Below are positions 36,106-44,086 of a DNA stretch of 64,000 bases, piece by piece; position 1 is the first letter of the stretch, and each line of letters opens with the position of its first letter. The DNA comes from an uncultured Desulfosarcina sp. (GTDB taxonomy: Bacteria; Desulfobacterota; Desulfobacteria; Desulfobacterales; Desulfosarcinaceae). The notes under the pieces are model-generated. The model did not search any database, was not told the origin of the DNA, and saw only the letters and a program-made list of their open reading frames with translations. A program made the position numbers and the translations under genes. The DNA lies in assembly GCF_963668215.1 (NCBI RefSeq), contig NZ_OY764190.1, positions 3,906,001 through 3,970,000 on the forward strand. The letters are read 5' to 3'.

Positions 36106-37422
36106 TCATTTCATCGTCATGGGAAGCCAGTAGCTCAGTGACGGGAAGCTGAAAAGAACAACGGCGGCCACCAGTTCAAAAAGGACAAACCACAAGCAGC
36201 CCTTGAAAATATCCGCCAGCTGAACGTCGCGAACAACGCCGGCCAGGACGTAGACATTCAATCCGACAGGAGGGCTGATCAGACCGACCTCACATAATTT
36301 GGTCGAGAGAATCCCGAACCACAGGGCGCTGAAACCCATTTGGTCCACAACCACCGGGTACATGATCGGCAGCGTCACCAATAGAAGAGAGAAGGAATCC
36401 AGGAGCATTCCCAATGGTATATAAAGAACCAGAAAGAGTCCTACGATAATTAAAGGAGGAACCGGCAGTGTCGCCACCCATGCGGAAACCATTTGGGGAA
36501 CTTGGGCCAACGTCAGGAAAAAGCTGTAGAGTCCTGCTCCGACGATAACGATGAATACCATACAGGAGGTGCGCAGTGTGGATATAAAGCAGTCTTTGAT
36601 GGCTGCCTGCAGCGTTTCGTCCATCTGTTTTCGCCGAATGATCATGGCGATAAAGGAAACGAATGCCCCAACGGCGGCAGCCTCCGTTGGTGTAAACCAA
36701 CCGATATAGATTCCTCCCACCACAATAAAGAAGAGGAGAAAAGCCCCGAGCCCGTACCTCAGGCAACTGAACCGCTCTTTCCAGGAGATCTTAAGCGGTT
36801 TGGGCGCCAGGGTTGGTTCTATCCGGCTTAACATCGTCAATCCGAGGATGTATATGACGACGGACAGAAGACCCGGGATGACGCCGGCGATCAGCATGGA
36901 CCCGACGGAGGTGTCCGTGATGACGCCATAGAAAACCAGGATGACGCTCGGAGGAATGAGAATCCCCAGGACGCCGCCGGCCGCAACAATCCCGCAGGCC
37001 AGCTTCGGGTCGTATCCTTGTTCGCGCATCTCCGGAACGGCCACTGCGCCCATGGTCGCCGCCGTTGCGACACTTGAACCCGAGCATGCGGCAAACCCGG
37101 CGGAGCCGACGATGGTTGCAACGCCCAGACCGGCGGGAAACTGGGAAAACCAGTTTCTTCCGATCAGATATACGTCTTTGCCGATCCCGGCTTTAAAGGC
37201 GAAGTGCCCCATGATGACGAAAAGGGGTACGACAACCAACAGATAGCTTGCCGTCTGGACATAGGGAAAGACCTTGAGTTGAATGAGCGCCATGTCCAAC
37301 CCGGAAATGGCCGCGCATCCGATAAACCCTGCAACTCCGAGTGATGCGAAAACCGGAATTCCTGCCGCCAGCAGAATAAGCACCAATGGTATGCTGAGCA
37401 TTACAGCCAACAGTGGATCCAT
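36106..37422 (-). CDS. dctM: TRAP transporter large permease DctM, first system (438 aa)
   Basis: About twelve membrane helices with DctM signatures: GSAGFAACSGSSVATAATMGAVAVPEM, GVLGILIPPSVILVFYGV, YIGWFTPTEAAAVGAFVS and PLGMLLDSFSLLLVTLPIMYPV. It partners the DctQ encoded 55 bp upstream. Sequence is clearly distinct from the second DctM (29648), so the two are separate transporters rather than a recent duplication. Confidence 0.93.
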   Translation of the reverse strand: MDPLLAVMLSIPLVLILLAAGIPVFASLGVAGFIGCAAISGLDMALIQLKVFPYVQTASYLLVVVPLFVIMGHFAFKAGIGKDVYLIGRNWFSQFPAGLGVATIVGSAGFAACSGSSVATAATMGAVAVPEMREQGYDPKLACGIVAAGGVLGILIPPSVILVFYGVITDTSVGSMLIAGVIPGLLSVVIYILGLTMLSRIEPTLAPKPLKISWKERFSCLRYGLGAFLLFFIVVGGIYIGWFTPTEAAAVGAFVSFIAMIIRRKQMDETLQAAIKDCFISTLRTSCMVFIVIVGAGLYSFFLTLAQVPQMVSAWVATLPVPPLIIVGLFLVLYIPLGMLLDSFSLLLVTLPIMYPVVVDQMGFSALWFGILSTKLCEVGLISPPVGLNVYVLAGVVRDVQLADIFKGCLWFVLFELVAAVVLFSFPSLSYWLPMTMK

Positions 37423-37477
37423 TATCTTTTACCTTCCGTAGTATTACCGTGAGAAAAGTTATTAACAGGGCGTGGTT

Positions 37478-38014
37478 TCAGCTTCGCTGTTTGGGGAGGC
37501 GGCCACGTAAGGATTCGATCTCTTTCCAGATGTCAAAAATGAGCTGGATGTTCATCATCCAGCACCCGATGGGTACCAGCGCCTTGGCCCACCAGATCGG
37601 CATCTGGACGGACCCCCATCGAAACTCCCTGATCTGGAAGGACTCCCATGCGCCGATGGCGCTCTGGTAGGCTAATACGAACAGGAAGAGGAAAGTCACC
37701 ACCCAGGCGAGAATATTGAACAGGATATCCGTTCTGTCGGAGACGCGCATCAAGAATGCGGTGACCCGGATATGGCCTCTTTCAATCTGTGTCCAGGCCA
37801 ATCCCATGTAAACACAGATAACGAGGATGACCTCGTTAAGTTCGAAAACGCCGGGAATCGGGCTGTTGAACAGATACCTCGAAGATGCATCCAATGTTGT
37901 GCTCAACATCATCACAGCGATCGTGATCGCTGCAATTACTGCAGAAAATGTGCAAAATACTTTGTACCGATCGGCAAGCCTCTCGACAAGGAGCCTTTTG
38001 TGCGGTCTTTCCAT
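37478..38014 (-). CDS. dctQ: TRAP transporter small permease DctQ, first system (178 aa)
   Basis: Four hydrophobic helices, with the DctQ-type FNSPIPGVFELNEVILVICVY and AWTQIERGHIRV patterns. The start at 38014 (MERPHKRLL) is chosen from GGCGGAGA upstream; the frame extends to 38098 through a strong hairpin that is unlikely to be coding. A 314-bp spacer with palindromes separates it from dctP. Confidence 0.88.
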   Translation of the reverse strand: MERPHKRLLVERLADRYKVFCTFSAVIAAITIAVMMLSTTLDASSRYLFNSPIPGVFELNEVILVICVYMGLAWTQIERGHIRVTAFLMRVSDRTDILFNILAWVVTFLFLFVLAYQSAIGAWESFQIREFRWGSVQMPIWWAKALVPIGCWMMNIQLIFDIWKEIESLRGRLPKQRS

Positions 38015-38328
38015 AAAAGTTGTTCTCCGCCTTGGATTCGATGACAGGGAGAGGTGTCTCCGTGGGATGCCGGGGATCCCGGCATCCCTGAAAGTCATAT
38101 CGTCAGGATTATGTTACCCCAAGGTAGGCGATTGTCGAGCTTGCCGCAGATTCAAGGCAGCCGCCGCGGCGCTATAGTCTGCTATGCGGCGTGGTGGCTA
38201 ACGCCGAAGATGCGGTGAGATCGGCAATCCCGAAGGGTTTCGCCTTTTCAGATGAAAAACCATCAACAAACTTCCGAAATCATGGCTTTCATATATTCTT
38301 CGAGAAAGGCGAAACGCCTGCTTTGGGG
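38015..38328 (-). repeat. Spacer between dctP and dctQ with several inverted repeats
   Basis: No gene is supported. Three structures are visible: a perfect 11-bp stem GGGATGCCGGG/CCCGGCATCCC (38064-38088), an imperfect GC-rich hairpin around 38158-38200, and an 11-bp inverted pair GTTTCGCCTTT (38237-38247)/AAAGGCGAAAC (38305-38315). No T-run follows on the minus strand, so transcription probably continues. Such intercistronic structures commonly protect the binding-protein mRNA and give it higher yield than the permease. Confidence 0.6.
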
Positions 38329-39471
38329 TTACATATATTTTTGCTTATAGGTTTCCCATGGATTCATGAGCTTGCCGGGTTCGTATTTCTTGATCAGAGC
38401 ATCCACCTTGGCCTGGAATGCTGCGCCGTCGAAATTATTCGGGGTGGCGATCTTTTCAATCCAATCCTGGTATTGTGCCGGCTGGATCATATTGGTGGCT
38501 TTTTTGATTTCTGCATCGGTCCACGTCGAGAATTTCGCACCGGCGGCAACCATCTTGTCGACACTTTCCTTGGTCAGCGCTGAGTACAACTCGAGGTAGC
38601 GCCAGTTATAAATATCCTCGACCGTTTTGCTGACAACTTCTTTCAGGTCGTTGGGCAGCGACCGCCAGATGTTTCGGTTCATGACAACCGTGGTGGGGGC
38701 ATGCGCGCCGGCTCCGGATTCTACAATATAAGGCGCCTGCTCATGCAGCTTCATTTTCTCGGCGGTGATAAAAGCAAATGCAAAGGCTCCGTCCAGGATG
38801 CCCCGCTCCAACGATGTGTAAACTTCACCGGCGACAATGGGCATGCCCTGCCCGCCCAGGCGGTTTACCGTGTCGGCGCCAATGCCGTAACCGCGGACCT
38901 TTTTGCCTTTAAGGGCCTCGATGTTCGGCAGCGGTTCTTTCATGATGAAGGGGCAGTAGCTCCAGTTGGTGAAATAGAGGACTTTGGCGTTGTTTCTGTC
39001 CTCCCATTCCCTGCGAAGTTCGGGCGTATCATCATAGATGTCACGGCAGACATGCAGCAGGCTGTCGGCGTGGTTGCAGCCGCGGTAGTACCATTCCAGG
39101 CCGCGGCTCAATGGAACGGCGGAAGGGTAGTAGCCGTAGCTGATCAATGAGATCTCGGACAGTCCGTCCCGAATTGCGGGCAGGTGTTGACCGACCTTAT
39201 GCAACGCCCCGGACCAGAATTTTTTGATCTGAATCCGCCCATCGCTGCGTTTGACGATTTCGTCAAGAAACCAGTTGTCCAGTTGGGCCGGTTCGGCGGT
39301 AGCGCCGATGTAACAATCGTACTTCAGGGTATACACGCCTTTTTTGGCGGCATTTGCCGGGCGGATCCCCGGCATCATCGTCAGGCCAGCGCCGACCGTA
39401 GCACCACCTAAAACAACATCCTTAAGAAACCGACGGCGTGAAATTCCTCTTTTGTTGTTTTGCTTATCCAT
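38329..39471 (-). CDS. dctP: TRAP transporter solute-binding protein DctP, first system (380 aa)
   Basis: Tat-type signal peptide (SRRRFLKD twin arginine at about residues 10-17, then a hydrophobic stretch ending near ANAAKK) followed by a DctP domain with LPNIEALKGKKVRGYG and VAGEVYTSLERGILDGA. Tat export suggests folding in the cytoplasm before export, unlike the Sec-type second DctP. The start at 39471 follows AAGGAGGATCTAAA. It is the first structural gene downstream of the two-component system. Confidence 0.92.
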   Translation of the reverse strand: MDKQNNKRGISRRRFLKDVVLGGATVGAGLTMMPGIRPANAAKKGVYTLKYDCYIGATAEPAQLDNWFLDEIVKRSDGRIQIKKFWSGALHKVGQHLPAIRDGLSEISLISYGYYPSAVPLSRGLEWYYRGCNHADSLLHVCRDIYDDTPELRREWEDRNNAKVLYFTNWSYCPFIMKEPLPNIEALKGKKVRGYGIGADTVNRLGGQGMPIVAGEVYTSLERGILDGAFAFAFITAEKMKLHEQAPYIVESGAGAHAPTTVVMNRNIWRSLPNDLKEVVSKTVEDIYNWRYLELYSALTKESVDKMVAAGAKFSTWTDAEIKKATNMIQPAQYQDWIEKIATPNNFDGAAFQAKVDALIKKYEPGKLMNPWETYKQKYM

Positions 39472-39884
39472 TTTAGATCCTCCTTGTATCTGCAAAAAAG
39501 ATGATGGGTGTTGGTGCTCGCCTTTGACGACAGATATCGTTTGACAACATCATAAGCCGGTAAGATTCGATTGCCGATTTTTCCGTGTTCTTTTACTTTT
39601 TAATTTCGGGAGAGAATCGTGCTAACCGGTTATCTGTAAAGCTCAAGTTGATCACACAGCTTGCTCCCATGCTCCGCGTGGGAGAACTATTAGAATTAAT
39701 CCAAAAGGTTATGGTGTTCCCACGCGGAGCATGGGAACCAGACAATTCTCTTAATTTCTAATCTTGGGAGAAAATAATGTTATCGAAACCAATTGTGCGG
39801 AGGATAACAGAGCGTGGAAAAGGTGTAAATTCCCCGAACGGGTGAATATCATTCACCCATTTGGGTGAGATGAAAAATTTTACG
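39472..39884 (-). promoter_or_regulatory. Leader between two-component system and dctP, with candidate operator
   Basis: Gene-free stretch of 413 bases. The palindrome GGGTGAAT-ATC-ATTCACCC lies at 39840-39858 with an extra TGGGTGA half-site at 39862-39868, a plausible binding site for the LuxR-type regulator encoded just upstream. Mirror-image REP-like hairpins are at 39664-39738. Promoter hexamers are not clear. Confidence 0.45.
39664..39738. repeat. Mirror-image pair of REP-like hairpins
   Basis: CTCCCATGCTCCGCGTGGGAG (39664-39684, given as its two arms CTCCCA/TGGGAG) and GTTCCCACGCGG plus AGCATGGGAAC (39716-39738) are each palindromic and also reverse complements of one another. The same unit occurs at 5418-5442 between bzaF and cobT. 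They look like dispersed REP/BIME-type units. Confidence 0.6.
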
Positions 39885-40547
39885 CTAGCTCGTAAAACAA
39901 ACGAGTTTCTCCTGAATGGCGACACGGGCGGCCTGGGATCGGTTGTTAACGCCGAGTTTCTGGTAAATGTTCTTCAGATGGGATTTGATCGTGTCCGGAG
40001 CCAGGTTGACGGAATTGGCAATGTCCTTGTTGGACTTGCCCTCAACCAGGTGGGTCAGGATCTGGAGTTCCCGCTGGGACAGAACCGGTCGGGTTGCAGG
40101 GGCCTTTTTGGCCGCATCGGATTGGCGGATACTGTGAAACAGTTTTCGAGTAACCGTCGGATCGATAAAGGCACGATTTTGGAACACACCGTGGATGATT
40201 TCCAAAAGATCCCCTTTTTTGACGTCTTTGAGAACGTACCCGTCAGCGCCGGATTTTATGGATGCTATCACATACTCCTCGTCATCGTAGTTGGTGAGCA
40301 AGATGACTTTGACCTGAGGGTAATTTTTTTTAACCAGACGGGTTGTTTCGATTCCGTCGATACCGGGCATTTTGAGATCCATGAGGACGACATCGGGTAA
40401 GACCGCCTCCATTTTATTCAGACACTCAATACTCGATTTCGCTTCCGCAACGACATCGATACCCTCTTGAATATCCAACAACGCTTTGATGCCCTCGCGA
40501 ACAATGGTGTGGTCATCGACAATCATTACCCGGATTTCTTCAGCCAT
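39885..40547 (-). CDS. LuxR/NarL-family response regulator (220 aa)
   Basis: Receiver domain with DDH (11-13), phospho-acceptor Asp 57 in VVLMDLKMPG and conserved Lys in VLKDVKKGD, then a LuxR-type helix-turn-helix (about 155-215: LSQRELQILTHLVEGKSNKDIANSV, TIKSHLKNIYQKLGV). It overlaps its kinase by 8 bp and has GGAGGGAATCG before the start. It probably controls the adjacent TRAP/acyl-CoA cluster, possibly through the palindrome just downstream of its own gene. Confidence 0.93.
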   Translation of the reverse strand: MAEEIRVMIVDDHTIVREGIKALLDIQEGIDVVAEAKSSIECLNKMEAVLPDVVLMDLKMPGIDGIETTRLVKKNYPQVKVILLTNYDDEEYVIASIKSGADGYVLKDVKKGDLLEIIHGVFQNRAFIDPTVTRKLFHSIRQSDAAKKAPATRPVLSQRELQILTHLVEGKSNKDIANSVNLAPDTIKSHLKNIYQKLGVNNRSQAARVAIQEKLVCFTS

Positions 40548-42243
40548 CGATTCCCTCCTTCAAAGGGATTTGTACGATAATCCTGCACCCTTTCTGTTCC
40601 TGGGAATCGACGACGAATTCACCGCCCATATCCTCGGTCCGCTCGCGCATGGTCAACAACCCCAAACCGGGTCTCAGCGGATATCGATTTTTATTTCGTG
40701 GGTTAAAGCCCTGGCCATTGTCTTCCACGGTCATCTTCAAGTATCCCTCGTTGATGATGTGCAGCGACAATTCAACATTCGTGGCGTTCGCATGCCGCCG
40801 CGTGTTGTGCAGCGCCTCCTGGAGAATCCGAAACAGGGCAATCCCCTGGTCAGGACCGACCTGCAGGCTGTCCGGATGGGAGAAGCGGACATTCATATCG
40901 AACTTTTTTTCAAAATCTCCGATCAGTTTCCGGAAAGCCGCGATGATGCCGATATCGTCAAGAATATGAGGCCGCAGATTGTTTATGATTTGCCGGGACT
41001 GACGCAGGGCATCGTTGATGGTGTCCGTCAGAATCTCAAGTTCCTTGTATAACTTTTCATGGTCGCGTTCCATGATTTCCATGCAGTATAGTGCTTTGTA
41101 GCCAATGCCGGTCAAGGCCTGTGTCAGTACGTCATGGATATCGGCTGCAATCTTCTTTCTTTCCTCCTCCTGCACGGAAATCAACCGGGTGGTAAGGTTT
41201 CTCAGGTCCTCTTTTTTTTCCGCAATTTCCGAAACCATCCGGCAGTTGGCGGAAACGGCTCCCGCAAAATAGGAGAACTGATACAACAGGTTGCGGTCGA
41301 ATTTGGAGAAACGAAAAATTCGCCCTTGATCATGAACGCAAAGAATCCCGATAAATTTGGACGTGCGATCCATCACCGGGGATGCGACAATCCGAAATTG
41401 ATTCGTATCTACCGAGTCCGTAAGCTGTATCAGGCCTTTGTCGCGGTCCAGGGCCATTGGCGTCAATGACTGATAAATACTTTCCAATATTTTTTCCAGA
41501 TCGCTGCTGGACAGCTGTATCCCGATCATTCTTTCAGCGACAAGAACTTTGCCCAGAGGACTCTTCTGGCTGTCCAAAATGAATGTTCCGTTAAGACCGA
41601 AAACGTCGAAAACCCCTTGAATTGTTTTTGCCCAGATATCCTCCTCGTCAAATATCGATACGATTCCGGCCGCAAATCGCTGAAGTGCCTGGAGCTGTTC
41701 CCGATGGCGGACGATGATCTCATCCCGCGTCTCCAGAAAGGACAGAGACAGCAAATAGTAGGCATTGTCCAGCAACTTATTGAAAGTAAAGATATCATCG
41801 TTGCCGAGTCGGTCGGTGGGGCCTTGTTTCGATTGGTTATATTCACTGCTCGCCTTCCAGAGCGCATCCTTGACAGCAACCGTGAATCGATAGACATCGT
41901 TAAGATGATAGCCTTCAATCGCTCTGACGTACCCAATATTTTTTTGATCGTCGAGAAAGGTCTGTACGTTGCCTGACAGGGCTGCCTCGAAAGAATCAAG
42001 ATAAATCTGGACCCGCTCCTGTCCCTCCGTGTTCTTAAGGATAAACTCCTGGTACAGTGTCGGCGGTTCTGCCTGAATGAATTCAAGCAGATAGGCATGT
42101 ATTTGTTCTTTGTGGCATATATAAAAATCCAGCCGTTTTTCTGAATTTCCTCTTAAAAGAAATGGATGGGAGACCTCACGGTCAGGCATGGTCCTTGAGC
42201 CTAATGGCTTCGGTGACGGGATATTACGTACTTGATAGGGCAT
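40540..42243 (-). CDS. NarX/DegS-type sensor histidine kinase with GAF domain (567 aa)
   Basis: Residues about 35-175 form a helical region resembling RsbRD-type N-terminal sensors. A GAF-like domain covers about 190-335, then HisKA_3 with H370 in ERKKIAADIHDVLTQ and a HATPase (LFRILQEALHNTRRHA, VEDNGQGF, GLGLLTMRERTEDMGG). There are no membrane helices, so it senses a cytoplasmic signal, perhaps a CoA intermediate or redox state. GGAAGAGTTCGAAT precedes the ATG at 42243. Confidence 0.92.
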   Translation of the reverse strand: MPYQVRNIPSPKPLGSRTMPDREVSHPFLLRGNSEKRLDFYICHKEQIHAYLLEFIQAEPPTLYQEFILKNTEGQERVQIYLDSFEAALSGNVQTFLDDQKNIGYVRAIEGYHLNDVYRFTVAVKDALWKASSEYNQSKQGPTDRLGNDDIFTFNKLLDNAYYLLSLSFLETRDEIIVRHREQLQALQRFAAGIVSIFDEEDIWAKTIQGVFDVFGLNGTFILDSQKSPLGKVLVAERMIGIQLSSSDLEKILESIYQSLTPMALDRDKGLIQLTDSVDTNQFRIVASPVMDRTSKFIGILCVHDQGRIFRFSKFDRNLLYQFSYFAGAVSANCRMVSEIAEKKEDLRNLTTRLISVQEEERKKIAADIHDVLTQALTGIGYKALYCMEIMERDHEKLYKELEILTDTINDALRQSRQIINNLRPHILDDIGIIAAFRKLIGDFEKKFDMNVRFSHPDSLQVGPDQGIALFRILQEALHNTRRHANATNVELSLHIINEGYLKMTVEDNGQGFNPRNKNRYPLRPGLGLLTMRERTEDMGGEFVVDSQEQKGCRIIVQIPLKEGIDG

Positions 42244-42339
42244 ATTCGAACTCTTCCGAACGGCAGTTTAGGAAATTTGGTTGATTTTTTAACGAAGGTT
42301 ACCATTGTCAAATCTATCGATCGCTGTCAATCAAGTCTG

Positions 42340-42515
42340 CGTCTTCGCTATCAAGATACCGTTTGAGGGCCTCTTTGTCGGCTTGTTCCGTTTCGGTTGA
42401 CGCAGCATTCTACCATCGAGGATTTGCCTTCGTTGAAGATGCCTGGAAGGCTGAAAAGAAACCGGGTGAAACCATTGCCTGGGAAGCGTTGAAAAGGGCA
42501 CCCGAACGTTGACAG
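42340..42515 (+). pseudogene. Gene debris, possible antitoxin C-terminal remnant
   Basis: A short plus-strand reading (about 42424-42513) ends FVEDAWKAEKKPGETIAWEALK then a stop, which resembles the tail of Phd/YefM-type or similar antitoxins. No start or upstream homologous part survives. The region also has a short minus-strand tail reading. I see no intact gene between 42244 and 42587, and the adjacent IS explains the disruption. Confidence 0.3.
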
Positions 42516-42587
42516 TCTCGTAAAAAAAATCTTCAGGCCACCCATGGCACACACCTGAAAGGAGCAGGTGGCTTCGTGGGAGCGCCT

Positions 42588-43842
42588 ATGAAAAAGCTAC
42601 CGTCAAGCAAAAAGAACATTGATCGGGCGCATCGCCAAGCACCTATTCGTGTTCACCCCGAAGGTGTCACAGTATCATGCATTCGATAGTCGGCGTCCCA
42701 ATCAGCTTCACGGCCTCACCTTGATTGTGGGCCACGCTCTCACACGGGTTACGCCAAAGCGTCGATGCTCTCCCGATACGGGGTTTGATCTCTCAAAATA
42801 TAGTATGCGTACTGAATGATTTTATGCGCGGTCGCCACAACGGCTTTCTGATATCCGGAACGGACGATCCGCTTACGAAAAAATATATTCAGTCGACTTT
42901 TAGTCCGCGATGCCGCCTGGGCAGCCTCAACCAAAGCGGTCCGAAGATACGGCGAACCCTGCTTGGTAATTCGACCCATGCGCTGTTTGTCGGCGCTGGC
43001 ATCCAGCCTGGGTACCAACCCTGCATAGGAGGCCAGGTGCCGATAGGATCTAAACCGGCCGATATCTTCGATTTCGGCAACGATGATCATGGCCGTGATA
43101 GCTCCGACTCCGGGTATGGTCATGAGCAATCGGGCCATCGGATCGACCTTGGCTTTCTGCTTGATCTGTTTGGTCAACGCATCTACGTGCTCTTTGAGCG
43201 GATGATAAAGGCGTAGATACGTGTCCACCTGGCGCCGCTGATAAAGCGGTAGTTGTACTTCGGATAAGAACGCCAGTCCGTGCTTGCCGAACAGGTCGCT
43301 GGCCGGCACGCTTACATTGTTCTTTGCCATGATGTTATGAATGCGGTTTTTAAGACGCACCGTATCTCTGACCAGCTTGTGCCGATGCCGCAGCAGTTCT
43401 TTGAGTTGCCGGGTCTGCTGGCTACTGACATGGACAGTAGCCAGCAGATCGGCCCTCAGCAATTGGGCCAACATATGTGAATCGAGTTTGTCATTTTTAA
43501 TTTTCGCCGAGGCAATCGCCTTTGTTTTTAGCGGATTGGAAACAACGACCGGTATGGAATGCTGCGTTAACAGATCGTAAAGCCAATACCAGTTTGCGGT
43601 GGATTCGATGACCACCCGGGTGTCGTTTTCCAAGTTTATAAAATACTCCAGGATTGCTGGTTCGTCATTGCAAAGATTGGCTTTCTTAACGATCCGGCCA
43701 TCAGGATCCACCGTCGTGATAAAAGAAGTTTTGCGATGCAGATCGATACCTGTATAATACATATTGCTACCTCCTTTTGGGTTGTGATTGGTCTCACATC
43801 CCTAATCTTAGCAGATACGCTAAGGGGAGGTAGCTTTTTCAT
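42588..43842 (-). mobile_element. IS110-family (IS1111-type) insertion sequence
   Basis: A perfect 14-bp inverted repeat, ATGAAAAAGCTACC at 42588-42601 and GGTAGCTTTTTCAT at 43829-43842, brackets one DEDD transposase. IS110 members proper lack inverted repeats, while the IS1111 subgroup has subterminal ones, so this is assigned there; true tips may lie a few bases outside. A noncoding stretch of about 150 bp after the transposase stop (42602-42748) is the expected location of the guide (seek/bridge) RNA in IS1111 types. Confidence 0.82.
42749..43762 (-). CDS. IS110/IS1111-family DEDD transposase (337 aa)
   Basis: N-terminal RuvC-like DEDD domain with YTGIDLHRKTS (Asp at about 6), VVIESTANWYWL (Glu about 53) and KIKNDKLDSHMLAQLL (Asp pair near 91-94). 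The C-terminal Tnp domain has LLMTIPGVGAITAMIIVAEI, FRSYRHLASYAGLVPR, TKQGSPYLRTALVEAAQ; the serine of SPYLR is the candidate nucleophile. The frame is intact and family length is normal. Such enzymes insert using a structured guide RNA from the element's own noncoding end. Confidence 0.93.
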   Translation of the reverse strand: MYYTGIDLHRKTSFITTVDPDGRIVKKANLCNDEPAILEYFINLENDTRVVIESTANWYWLYDLLTQHSIPVVVSNPLKTKAIASAKIKNDKLDSHMLAQLLRADLLATVHVSSQQTRQLKELLRHRHKLVRDTVRLKNRIHNIMAKNNVSVPASDLFGKHGLAFLSEVQLPLYQRRQVDTYLRLYHPLKEHVDALTKQIKQKAKVDPMARLLMTIPGVGAITAMIIVAEIEDIGRFRSYRHLASYAGLVPRLDASADKQRMGRITKQGSPYLRTALVEAAQAASRTKSRLNIFFRKRIVRSGYQKAVVATAHKIIQYAYYILRDQTPYRESIDALA

Positions 43843-44086
43843 ATGATCAGCTTCCAGCCGCGATTCGGCCGGCAATCAACACGGACAGGAGGAGGGGAAC
43901 ATCAAGAAAGGAAATTTCGATACTGCCGAGTTCCTGCCGTTTTTTTATTGACAAGATTATTGACCCGGAATGAAAATAAACCCTGCTCATCATTCCCCAC
44001 GTACATCGAGCCGGTAGACCGATCCGGAAAAAATATAGACGACTGTCGATCCTTACCGAAACCTTTGAATATGGATAGGAGGGGCT

